A DNA stretch of 64,000 bases from Thuidium tamariscinum (lineage: Eukaryota > Streptophyta > Bryopsida > Hypnales > Thuidiaceae). The DNA is taken from the NCBI GenBank assembly GCA_947034885.2, contig OX344755.2, positions 11,658,501 to 11,722,500 of the forward strand. The letters are read 5' to 3'. Of the stretch, positions 12,656-24,377 are shown in pieces. The first letter of the stretch is position 1. Every line of letters begins with the position of its first letter. Under the pieces are notes generated by a model. It did no database searches and had not been told where the DNA came from. It saw only the letters and a program-made list of their open reading frames with translations. The translations under genes were made by a program, and so were the position numbers.

Positions 12656-15600
12656 ATGTTGCAATCAATCACTGGGGAGCTCGTAGCTATGGGGGGCCCA
12701 TGTCGGACTGTGATTGGCAGAGAGGCAGGCAACTTCATCAACAACAAGGATCTTCCTCCTATTGACGAAAAAGCAGCTTCAAAGAGCTTAGCCCTATATC
12801 GCCAACCTTTGGATCTGTACGACCGCATAAGTTCTCGACTTGATCAGCGGGTACCATATTTAAACCAGTATTGAGCTTCTCTCACGAGTCTTTCATTTCT
12901 CGTATTACTCTTGCTCAACGGTTACTACTGAAGCTTACAGTCTTGAAGATTGAGCTGCTGCTTTTGAAGTCAAGAAATGCTTGGATCCTTAGCTTTTAAT
13001 GCAGTGTGGTAGTTGATCGTTATATTGTACTGTCGACTCCGAGAATCGAGAAGGGTTGATAGTTTGCGTATTTCTAAGTCTTTAATGCACTGTTGAACTA
13101 TCTTTTTGTAGTCTACTGACTCTTACTCATTAGACGTTTATAGCTGTATTCCTTGGTATAGAGAGGTGGAAAATAAGTTAGTTCCTTCCTTGACATATCT
13201 TCCAACAAATGAATCCAATTTTATGGCACAGTAGTCTATGAAAATCAGTGTGCTTATTGCTTCGTTCGATCCTTGCTCAGGTTTTAAGGGAAAGGTTGGA
13301 AATTATTTTTTGTAATCGAAGTCTGCTGGACAGTAGAGGGCTCAGACTATGTGTGTGGGGCCTGAGTTTCCCTTTATTCTTTGCACCGTTGAAATGATGT
13401 ATTTACAGTCCAAATTTACAGTTTGTGAATTTGTGCTGCAGCCAGTCTTTCTCCAAAGATGTCTCAACTACAAAATCCAAGCGTTGCGACAGAGGCGGTG
13501 AGTGTGAGTTTTCAAAACAGTCTAGTAAATGGATCCGTTGTGAGCCATCTGCATAGATTGCGGGCATATACGCGGGATAGGCTATGCGACATTTACTACT
13601 CTGCCTCTTGTTCGGGTTTGTTTATTTCATTCCGCGTATCCCTTTGTTTAGACATTCCTTCACTAAAGTGATTTCTGATCCTGGACAGGTTGAAGGTAAC
13701 AGTTCAGCTGAGGGGACTTCTCAACATACCCTCATTGTCACGATGGTACAATCGGAGGGGTCAGATGGAGCCTGGTCCAAGTACCGCATCCCCTCACCAG
13801 TATTTACCTATTTTTGTGATGGTGTCCAGCCAGCCAAATTCTCAGCAAGAGGTATCTAGTTTTCAATTCGAGTTCGACTTTATACGCTCATGTACACGAC
13901 GATCATGCTGTTTTCGTTTGTAATTTTCCTTATGGATGAAGATACATCAAGCTTGATCTTGATATTCAGGCTTCTAGTTTTTATCAGGCCAGGCTATTGG
14001 TTAGTGGCTACTGGTCACTTGTTCGAGTCGTCATGTACTGCCGGCAGGATACATCAAGGTCCGTGTAGTGTATTTATTAGAGCTACCTCAGTAGATTCTC
14101 TATTCACGATTGCCCGTAGGCCAACATTACTCTTTTTCTTCACCGGGGCAGTCTTTGATTTGCTTGGCCTGACTATATATGCGTCCTTACATCAGGAGTT
14201 ACAGAAGCAGCTTGCTAATATTTCTCTCTCTGGTTGACTTGCTGCAGATGTTTTCATTAGGAAAAATCATCAAGGTGGCCAAAGTTCCTCTGGTGGATGA
14301 TGGTACTCTTAGTGCCCCGGTGACGTTTTTGGTGCCAGATCTCAAGAAGCTATGCGTACTTGCCAAAAATGGGCATCTTATCCTTTTTTTTGCATTCGGT
14401 AAGTCATTCGGATGATAATTCAGTTACATTTGGCCATTGCTTTTGTAACACAAAGCTTGCAAGTTCTTTTTAGATTTTAGAAATCTAGTGCAACAACCGT
14501 GAGGTAAAGCTCTTGAGGATGTTGTTTGGTGGTTGTGTGTGATTGCAGTTGATCCGGCAGAGCTATTTCGTGCTGACACCTGGCAAATGCGATCTCTAGG
14601 TGAACTTACAACTAACTCATGAACGCTGGATCAGCATATGTACTTGTCTTTGTTGTTTTTCGGTTGAGAATCTTTTGAGGATTTTGTTCTAAGGTCGTGT
14701 CTTTCTCGTAGTTGGACTCAAAATTTGTCAGACAGTCCTGTGTTTTAGTACGAACGCTCTGGTTCTTGTATGTGGGCAATCAAGGCTTAACACATCGTGT
14801 TGAAATAACTTATATATATTAGTGCTCAATTGTTTCGGCCTAAAAAACGAAATTATGCAAGTTTTCGACAATCACCATACATAAAGCAAATTACTCTCAA
14901 GAAAAAGATATTCACTTGTGAGTATGAGTTGTGGGTATACCTAGTATAATTTCCATTGATTTGGAATGAGGGGTCCCGTGTTTATCACCGAGGTCTTCTC
15001 TTACTTTTTCGAGATGTGGGAGCTATGTTTTCGCAAATTTCTTGTGCTCCTGATTCCAGAACCTCGATCACTACTACTGTACTAAGACAAAGTATTTGAA
15101 GGAAAGACAGATGGTTATTGTGCTTTTCTTGGACTGTCCAGAGGATTGCAGTGGCCATGTGGTTTGGAGCAAGCTGAGCATGGCGTCTCTCTGCCACCAA
15201 TGGTTGAGAAATGTGAACGGGAGCGTGTCACCGTTAGGTCTTAATGGTGTCTCGGTTGAGACCATGTGTAGTCTGGACTTTGCACAGGATAGACTTCAGG
15301 TATTAGTCATAACTTTAATAATGTGGCAAGATATCCTTTTTTTAATTTGTTCTTTTCCCTCTGCCCCTTAATGCAATTTCTGTTTAATGTTCATTTAACT
15401 TTTGCCGAGATCCTGCTGGCAACACAACTTGATCCTTGTGTATGCACTCAGTTGATGTATGCGTGCCCTGCATTTATTTGAATTGGTTGAAATAGGCACT
15501 GTCTTTTGTTATTTGATCGGTTGATGGTTCGATTTATGAGTTTGTTTGATTTCAAGGTTTGCAACTACGCTTAAAACAATCATTGTAGAGCTTGATTCTT

Positions 15601-18600
15601 GAGGACATGTTTGTGGTCATGTCCTAACGTTTTGGAATAATAACTTATTCATTACAGTTTGATTGTTTTCCGCAAATGTTCTGGAAAGGAATGGTCGATA
15701 TATATGATACTCGTGCCTTTCACTACTTGCTCGTGTCAGTTGCTTTTGTGATCCTGCAGAGTAGGTGAGTAATATTTGGGGTTTTCGGGATTTAATAATG
15801 TCTGTTTTTTGAGATGCAGCATCGCGACACTGCTCTTGGCCCAATGGTCTGCATGCTCCCTTTTAGGGAGCCTCCCGTGAGAAATGAGGTACAGAGATTT
15901 GTGACCTATTTGAAAGATGTCCTATTTTGCTTTCAGTTCTATGTGATGGTATTGACCCTGTGTCCATGCGAGAGACGCATCGTCAGGGAGAATTTAGAGT
16001 AAGAATTCCTCTACAGATACTGGGGTCTGAGAAATTATCTTTTTATTCGGTTCTACAGATGAAGCTGCAAGTGTACGCCCATGCCGTTGAAATTGGACAT
16101 GCACGTATAAGTAATTGTACATCGAATGGAACTCCTCACAAACGTACTTCCTCCCCGCCCTCTCAGGCATTTAGGTATTAACTGTCTTGCTGTCCCCTTC
16201 CTCCATTTTCTCAAATTTAGTTAGCACTGAACTTCTTGTGTAGTGATAATCTGCTCAAATCTTATGGGAGGTGACTCTTATTAAATTACTAATGAAAATT
16301 ACTCTTATTGCCGGACCTGATGTTCCTTATTTTGGCTACGATTGATCATATATTTTGTATGCGACTCCATTTCTTTTGAAGCATGTTGCTGTATGTACTT
16401 CCTTGGTGATGTAATTATAGTAAGAATTATGGTGTTTATCGAGTATTTTGAACAGGAATCCCGCAGGTCGTGTAGAATTTCACTTCTTGTATTACTTCAA
16501 CCGCTGTGAGAAAACAAAAGGTGAGATGGTATATCTATCTTGAATTTAAAATTGAGTTATGACACTTCTAAGACTCAAAACAGTGTAGGAGATAATTTGA
16601 TGTTGCAGGCACTGACATTTCGAGAGAGCATTGTATTCCTTCAACCACTGTGAGAAGACAGTGTAGGCTGAGTTAATAGATTTTTTACTAAGCAGTCGAG
16701 CCCATTGAGGAATTTGATTTCACTGAGGTCTATTGGTTAGATGTTTTTCATGATGCAAGCTATTGAGAAGCATATCGTCGGAAAGTTTTCAGTATTTTGA
16801 GTATGCACGTGTATGTGGCGAATTCGTTGACCTATTTTTGCAGTGATGGAGTATTTTTCGTGCCCATTTTGTTCAGTACGATGTTCCACATTCAAGGTTA
16901 TCTTCTTTCTTCTCTTTTTTTCTAAGCAGATGAAGAAATTGCTACTGTAGTTGCTCAGGGAATAATATTTTATTCCAGTGTTCTACGGGTGATAGTCGTA
17001 TCTGTTCATGGCAGGAGATCGTATCTGATTGTCTATTTGGAGATCTCTACATTCTTGAGGGTGACACTGTTAAATTTCTACTGTGTACTCAACATAACCA
17101 CATTTTTTCGTATTCGTCTGCTTGCTCAGAAGATAACGACGAATTATTTTTATCGTTTCCTTTCTCTATCTATTTTATAACTCTTTGTTCGTATCAACTT
17201 CTTTGCAGGGGTTGCGATGTCATTTGAATTGTTCACACGATTTATTCAATTTCGAATACCTGGTAAATGTCTCTCTACTGTCTTTCCGTTCCATTAGTTA
17301 TACTGTATTAAAAATGAGCACGAAGGGCAGCTTGGGATGTTCGGATGTTGCCATATGCCTTTGCTCATGTTCTCTACCGGTTTCCCTCGTGAAGCATTAG
17401 TGGAGTATGCATTTTGACTCCGCGTTGTGGAAGTCTAAAATAAAGGGGCCTTCCAATAATTTGTTCTTTTTTCTTGCCAGCCAAATGCAGACGAACCAAC
17501 TGTAAATGTTACCTGTCGGACAGATTTGCTAGGGCCTGAGGTTAATTTCAAACGCCCATCCCTGGTCCATTCTATGCTCATTGAAAATGCCAGTTGACCT
17601 TAGAGATTGTTTTTCACTTACTATACTTGATGTCGATCTGCGATCATCTTTTGTTCCAGTTCTTGCAAAATGCCGTTTGTTGTAAAATCTTGCTTATTTG
17701 CATGGCTGTCTTCTCGATTTGAAAGGCAAAGACCAAATAAACACTAGAGTTTAAAAGATATGTGATCAAGCTCTCTGTTCAGTTTGGAACTGATTAGAGA
17801 TAAAGAAGACTGACATACAGATGTTTCATTTCATTTTTCATTTTTCTGAACAGGGCAATATTCAAGAGCTAGAACCAGATCTGAGGACTAAAAACTGGAT
17901 GTTTTGGTGAGCTCGTGGATTCCTTCTGTTTGTTTTAGCGTACTAGTTTTTTTTACTTTAGTTCGAGTTTTATTATTTGATCGTGGAGAAAGAGTGGAAT
18001 TTGTAAGGATTCGTAGCCTACATCCACTACTTTGTATTTCTCCTGATCCAGCTAAAGTCTAGAACCATACACTTTCTGACTGTCCTGGATGAATGACACA
18101 AACTTTCCTCGAAGTATCAATAATATAAATTTACCTCACTTTAAATACTGAAAAGAAAATTTGATTGCACAGGTCACGTAGACCCTTTTCAAAGATCTAT
18201 GGTAGCATACCAAAGGTTCACCCTTTACGTGGGGAAGGTGGTTACCTTCCAGGCCGGATCAGTCAGGATCACTCTCATGGAGTTACCAGTACTGGCCCTG
18301 CGAAGTCAAGTGATGACGATTCGCAGAGGCTTCAGAAACAAGCTATGAAGGGGGAAAGGAGGGATGGAAGGGTCGTGTATGGAGATGTTCCTGGTCTCTC
18401 ACCTGTAAAACGACAGAGACTTGAAGGACATGATTCTGCTGAAAAAGAAAGTTTGAGGGCTGGAGTTTGTGCAGCGGCATCTGCAGCCACTTTGGATGAA
18501 ATTGGTGCACCACTCATGACTGCTTCCTCTATTCGACTGCGTCCGGAGAGGAATCGACTAGTGGCAGCAGAACGTGCAGAGGCTCGCAAGTATGTGACAT

Positions 18601-20538
18601 ATCTGTTCTCTGTAGAAACTGCTATTAAAGCAAGTTTGTGTTTACTAATCTATAAATATTGCATGTAAGGGAGGGACACAAATGTTAATTGCTTGTCAAA
18701 GTGAAGAGTGCTGAGGGCATGACTATGGCACTTCTACGCAGCTTTTTTGGAACATCACACATGCCTTGTTAGGAAGTTGATTTTCGTGAAACTCATCTAC
18801 AATGGAGGTTACTTAGCAGGTCTGGCTTGAGAATTATGGTATTAATAATAGTATTCTTGAACTCGGCGTAAAATGCGATTAGTTACTGACTTCATTCGAT
18901 GGCTGCAGTCGGCTCCTCCTTCAAAAACGTACTTTTTTCCACTCTCACACTGCTCAGGTACTGCAACAATTGCGGTTTTATACAGTATCTTGCTTACATC
19001 TAGAAAGTGTTGCTTTGTTTCGTATTTCTGCATGTTTTGTGACAGTTATGGATTTAGTTTATTTGACACGAAGCTGTGCCTGAAGTTCTGGTACCGCATT
19101 GCTGTCATTGTGTGTTCCTCATTTCACTTTCGGAATCTCGTTTACGATCTGATGTTCCCACTTTCATTTCCTGTCAGCCAATGGGACTTGAAGAGCTGCT
19201 CTCTGACAAGGACAGCGAAGATGAACTCGATGAGGACCTGGCCACGGTAGAGGATCGCCGGGTATAGATCTTACTGTCTCCCTTTTGACTCTCGCTTGGG
19301 ATTGTAATAATGCATGGTATTTATGAAGTTGCCTTTTTGTCAATTTTTTCTTTGGTGCCCTGAATGCAGTCAAAAAATTGGGAAGAAATGAAATCCTGGA
19401 ACAGTTTTCGTATGCCATATAGTTTGTTCTCTACCTTAATCTAGCATTGGAAAAAAAAATTGACCGAATTGGAGCATAGAATCTCTAGATTGAATTCCAA
19501 TGTGATCTGCTTTTCAAGCTTGTCATTTTTTCTTTCGGGTTTCTACTTGCAACTGCAGATGCTTGAAGATTTTGTGGATGTATCCTCGGATGAGAAGGAC
19601 ATCATGCATCTGTGGAACTCATTTGTGCGAAAGCAACGGTACTTATGTAACACCCTCCTTTCCAATTTCTGTTGATTGTGCCTTCGAGAATGAGTTACAG
19701 TGCTTAGTTTGAACCATCAATATTCGTAATCGAATATAAAAAGCGGAATTATGTGCTTATGCAGAGTTCTGGCCGATGGTCATTGCGCATGGGCATGTGA
19801 AGCTTTTTCTTTACTTCATGCAGCGAAGTTTTCAAGCAAACCGTCATTAAGAAGGTGCGTGACCTGTGTCTTTCTCAGCTTCATCCCTGAAGGACAGCGC
19901 AAGCAAATTCTGGTTTCTAGGTTTTAAGAATTTATTTGAGGCAGAAATGAGTCAATGTTGTTTTCTTTTTAATTTTATCCAAAATGAACAAGGGTAGCCT
20001 AGTCCAAAGCTCGGTCAAATCACTAAATTAGAAATGAATGAAATGAGTGAAATGATTGTTTATGTTCACTGGCTTTTAACCCAGTAAGGACACCGAGGAC
20101 TGAAATTGTCCGGTAAATGACATTCAGGGAAACTCTTGAAACAAAGAAAGCTCCTATTCATGCAGGAATCTGATGGTTTGGGGCTGTGACCACCTTGTGA
20201 TAGGGCCGCGTCCTTTCAGGGTTAATCTGGTTGTGAGCCTGAAATTTGCAATACCTGCATATTACCGACTAAAACTCTGCCTGCTCAATGGATTCGCTCT
20301 GTGATTTTGGAGTGTTCTTTTTACCTTGAATGTGTATCTCACTATCTTAGAACTTTGTCTGGTGAATGGATATTTCTCCTTACCTCATGTGTATCTGACC
20401 TTTCATCTATTTCTCTGTTCTTGCAGGTGTTTCATGCTGTTTCTTATAAAGCTTTGGAACCATCATCTTGTGGACGGGGCCACTGTTGATAAGTGCCTCA
20501 CTGTGGTGGACTCGTACAAACCGCCAACAGAAAGTTGA
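12656..20538 (+). CDS. EMF2: EMF2/VRN2/Su(z)12-type Polycomb repressive complex 2 subunit
   Basis: PRC2 core subunit that supports H3K27 methyltransferase activity in the nucleus. In-frame GT-AG exons: 12656-12850, 13442-13497, 13689-13851, 13970-13999, 14248-14398, 14549-14599, 15142-15299, 15820-15888, 16059-16174, 16456-16520, 16844-16896, 17209-17262, 17481-17540, 17854-17906, 18173-18589, 18909-18957, 19178-19261, 19559-19638, 19765-19854, 20427-20538. This gives 701 codons plus TGA, near the usual 600-700. The N-terminal EMF2 block has FLQRCLNYKIQALRQRR. The C2H2 finger has C358, C361, H374, H379 (CPFC then GLRCHLNCSHD). A basic KRQR lies in the large exon. LLLQKRTFFHSH, an acidic run (about 589-604) and the VEFS box (DFVDVSSDEKDIMHLWNSF, VLADGHCAWACEAFSLLH, LFLIKLWNHHLVDG) follow. 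The start could be 12656 or the in-frame ATG at 12689; an in-frame stop lies just upstream. Weakest area: an optional exon at 15658 onward. EMF2 versus VRN2 subtype is not decided. Confidence 0.9.
20076..20225. mobile_element. 150-bp TTAA-flanked element inside the last EMF2 intron
   Basis: TTAA on both sides, with inverted ends CCCAGTAAGGAC and GTCCTTTCAGGG. It lies wholly within the intron between exons 19765-19854 and 20427-20538, so splicing signals are untouched. It belongs to the TTAA group by its termini but shares no obvious interior with the larger families. Confidence 0.6.
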
Positions 20539-22931
20539 AACGGACCCTTGGCAACAATGATTATTGAATTTGGAATGTTCTCCTTCATCCAAATGCACTC
20601 GATTCTCTGATCACTTGTAGGGTCAAGTTTCATTGTATGTGTCAAAAACGATCCTTTAAGGAGCTTGATACCCTGCCAATTGTGGAATTACAAGTCCATG
20701 GGAAACCTCTAAAGTCTAGGACCTCTTTTGGTTGATTTTCAGGATCAGGATTAGATTGATCGTAGGACTGATTTGAGATGACCATTACTTCGGTCGCTGA
20801 TTTTGATATGGGTGCTGTCCCAAGGGTCACCCAACACAGCTTTATTTTCATGGTCTCTTTTGATGGTTGAAAGGAGCAACCAAAGCATTATTCATTGAAG
20901 TAGGAATTTGTTACATTCTTTGGACACGTGGTTCAATAATACTTGTACAGTGCCCTTTGATTCTCAACCCTCGTGACACATGTTTACTTCATCTTAAGTG
21001 TCTTCTGCCTTACCCTTGCATCATCTCGAGTCAGTGAAGCTCTTCGAAATTTCCAGCGAGAAAGAATACTATTGTCCGACGATATGGAACACTAAAAAAT
21101 AGACGTTGACAACATTCGATTAGGTCTTTTTCCGCAGTGATGCGCGTGATATCGAAATTTCGGGGGCAGCGAGGATATATACTGTCAAGCTTATGAGGTA
21201 AGCTTCGGACTTTCCCTCGACTGATATGCAAAGATCCTCTGATTCAATGTACTGGCGAGATTACCAACTAAGTTCAGTTCCATTGACTTAAGTCTCTGTT
21301 ACACCAATGTGCCACATTGAACAGAGGCTTCTAAACTAGCTAGAATGTGTGCAGTGCAAGCCTGTCATCCGTTATTCTGTCCACCCTAGACATCAACAAA
21401 CTATGGGTACGCACAAAGTCCTTCGAAACCGAACTTCAAAGAGGATCATCGTAAATTTCATCCGTAGTTCGAGCGTTGGAGAAATAAGCATCGGACTTTC
21501 CGTGAACACTAAAGCATTTTGAGGTGACAGTGGACTTGGAAAGATCCTGTGATGAACGCCATACCAGGCAAGTGTGAGACTATCAAATGTGAATCAAGTT
21601 CCCTTGCTTGAATTTAAGTAAACTGATGTGCCACATTGGAGAGTGAAGCAGCATAACTAGCGAGAATGTGCCCAATGCTACCTATCAGGCATTATTCTCT
21701 CCACTTGCAAAGATCAACCTAAGGTAGGTGAAAATTGCTTCGAAACCAACAAGCTGGATCCAGATGACGGTAGACTTGCCCGGCAGCCAAGATGTTTTAG
21801 CCTTAGTTCGATATGGAATCCTTCGTCGTTGCCAATGTAGATACTGACTTGTGCTCCACAAGATGGTGAAGAAGACCGTCATAAGTCACCTCGTGGGCGA
21901 CCTTCTCCAATAAAGTGATTAGGGGAATCACTCCAAGGATGGAATATATCAGTGCCTTCCAAAGCGAGTGCTCCTTCCCACGTCAATCGTTCGCGGACGG
22001 TACATGAGACCTAAATAAGCTCTATGCTCCTCCACTCGAGTGCAAATCAGACACATTGACATCCTCTGTTGCGGACCTTGACCGAGCTTCAATCCATTTT
22101 CGAGTACCTGATCCCACGTTGAGAGATCGACAGGTACCCCGCTAGCTGTTTGAAAGTTGAAGATAGCTGTTGATACAATTCAATGCATCGCAGATGTAGT
22201 ATGTACTAATTACAGGAGTCTCTCTACCGGCGGGGTAATTCGCTACTAGGCCTGTACAATCTACGAGTATTACACCACAGGGATGAGGGTACTAACATAC
22301 ATTATTACAATTTCCAGATGATAAGGCAGCAGTTAGTGGCGCAGCACTATGATACAAGAACAGAAGAAGAGGCCGGGCTCCATGCTCTGGCCTTCTATGG
22401 TAATGCACATTGGTGGCATAATGCTAATACTTCTCTATAATCTCGGCCAAAACCATTGGTAGCAACTGGTCATTGATGTGACAATCTATCGTATCTACAC
22501 TGTCAGAGTCAGTGCTAAATCGGATATATATGTTGGTCAAAACAGGTTGATCTCTCTCTCTGTCTCTCACCTATCATGTGCGAAGATGAATCTAAAACGG
22601 TTGGTACACTTTCTAACGGTCCTTTCTAATGGAACGCCTACTGAATCTACACTCTCGGTTAACGTCAGGTATCCTTTTGGAATCAGGAAATAAACTGACA
22701 CCGACACATCAAAATTGTGGGAGTCTGATAAGGCAACGAGTTTCTGCTTTACAGACGGCTGCTGTTGAGCTAGATGACACCAGTCCCTCATGAAAGAGAA
22801 AAGATAACTATCTAGACCAGTTTCATCAGAAAAGTCGGGAGTGTTTTTCTTCCACTGGTCGGCCTTAGGCGCGGTGAACTTCCCATGACCTACAATGTCT
22901 CCACCACGCAATGGCTGCGTCGTCGTCGTCC
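20539..22931. other. convergent intergenic region between EMF2 and the VQ gene, with a direct duplication
   Basis: Contains the 3' ends of both genes. A diverged direct duplication spans about 21180-21780 (units near 21190-21410 and 21487-21715). Shared marks in order are TCGGACTTTCC, GATGTGCCACATTG / AATGTGCCACATTG, CTAGCTAGAATGTG / CTAGCGAGAATGTG, and the TTATTCTCTCCAC / TTATTCTGTCCAC block. There is no coding signal. Short ORFs at 22478-22935 are not conserved-looking and overlap the likely 3' UTR of the VQ gene. Confidence 0.5.
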
Positions 22932-24377
22932 TCATGACAGCATGAATGCTTGAATATTCTCCAGCGCCACCATGGTCCCTGAATCAGACAAAGGCGCGTA
23001 GCCACCCGAGAAGCGTTGCCTCAGAATCGCATTCTGGTTTGTGAAGTGCGAAGGAGCGCCTGTGTGGCTGTCGAGGAAAGACTGAGACCAGTTCGCAGAG
23101 GCGGGCGAAAGATCAGAAAGACCTGCCATCGAACCAGGGGGGAGAAAGCCCGGAGTGGGAATAGGAGAGTTGATGTCAATATTGCTGTGGAGCGGGATGT
23201 ATTCCTGATGCAATACCTGCTTCGGAAGCGCTTCCTGCTTCATTAATCCCTTCGGTAGTTGCGAAATGCAGGACTCCGTTAAGAAGTTGAACGAGTTGTC
23301 ATTGAAAGAGAAGGAGGGCTCCGCCTTGACGTGCGAGAAGAGGATGTTGCTTGACGACGCGTCAAACGAGGGGAACATTAAGTCTTGACTGTCAAACTCG
23401 AAATTTGACAATGGGCTTCGTGGAGAATGGGACTGCTTCATCGCCAAGTCGCCTCCGCAAGGTTCTGAAGCCAGGAAAGATGAGTCCTCTTCAGAACTCG
23501 AGGGAGATGCACACTGCGCCACCTTTGACCCTGGAAAAACGTCATTCAACACAGGTGCATCCGTGAGCACACTCCCTTGCCGACTTAACTAGATAAAACG
23601 AATCGAAGTTGGGTCACAGAACAGCAATAATCTTCTCCACATCTGAATCCTCAAAGACTGACCACAATCGTAACTTAGATATAAGGATTTCGGATTCCAG
23701 TTGCGTGAAGGTTAAGAGAGTGAGAGTGAAAGATGGTCAGAGAACTCAGTGGACTTGACTAGAGTTCATGGTAAACCCCAGCCTTTCCTACAGTCACGAA
23801 GGTCGAGATCAATATATTGGCACTGAAACCATACAGAAGGGATATTGGAAAGTGAAAGAGGAAGTGTAAATGGGCATCTAGTGAGTTCGTTTAGTTGCAT
23901 GGAATTTCGAAGACTGAAGTGAGTGGGGAACCAGAGATCGTCATGCATACCTTGTTGCTCAAGATCGGCGACAGTATCGACTAAGTCATTCTGATCCGAT
24001 GCAGGTGCTGATGCTTTCTTGGCCGGCTTTCGCTTCAACCGCAAGCGCGTGTCGCTGGAGCCAGTAAGCTTCTGTACCAGGGACATGAAATCGTCTGGCT
24101 GCGTGTGGATTACCTTCGGGGAGTACGTGTGGATGATTATCGGGGGTCGGTACTGCACTTGCGGGAGCGGCAGCGGCTGTTTCCGGATCCGATGCGACTC
24201 TCTGCTAACCTTAAGCGGCGGCGATGTCTCGCTCACTTTCTCCTGCTTCCGAATTCCAAACTGGAAGCTGGAGCCGCCGGCTCTGTGCTTGCCGGCGCCG
24301 AAGCTGCCACGAGTGGTGGCTCCCAAATCCCCAGATTCATCCTTCGACACCGTGTAGCACACCGAAGTAGGATTCAT
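22932..24377 (-). CDS. VQ-motif protein (MKS1-like type), two exons
   Basis: Predicted plant VQ transcriptional regulator. The family binds WRKY factors through FxxxVQxLTG and is often a MAP-kinase substrate. Exon 1 is 24377-23951 (ATG, ending CAAG|GTATGC) and exon 2 is 23575-22932 (after GGCAAG, ending TCATGA). The join keeps frame and gives 356 residues. The motif is at residues 97-106 (FMSLVQKLTG), preceded by PPIIIHTYSPKVIHT, the arrangement of the MKS1 subgroup, and followed by a basic stretch RLRLKRKPAKK suitable for nuclear import. Exon 2 codes for a Ser/Pro-rich, low-complexity tail with several SP sites, candidate MAPK targets. Most flowering-plant VQ genes lack introns, so the intron fits an early-diverging plant. 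The acceptor choice is mine and needs a transcript. Confidence 0.85.

Noticed and set aside
13999..14076. Longer form of the EMF2 exon starting at 13970, using the donor near 14075
   Set aside because: Ends in the wrong phase for the exon at 14248; the donor GTTAGT at 14000 keeps phase 0 and joins ASSFYQARLL to MFSLGK.
15941..16001. Exon-like segment in the EMF2 gene (TTTGCTTTCAG ... TTTAGA|GTAAG)
   Set aside because: Its only open phase does not fit the phase of the exon before it, whereas splicing 15888 directly to 16059 keeps frame and the family pattern.
18332..18589. 85-codon ORF on the - strand
   Set aside because: Antisense shadow of the large EMF2 exon 18173-18589.
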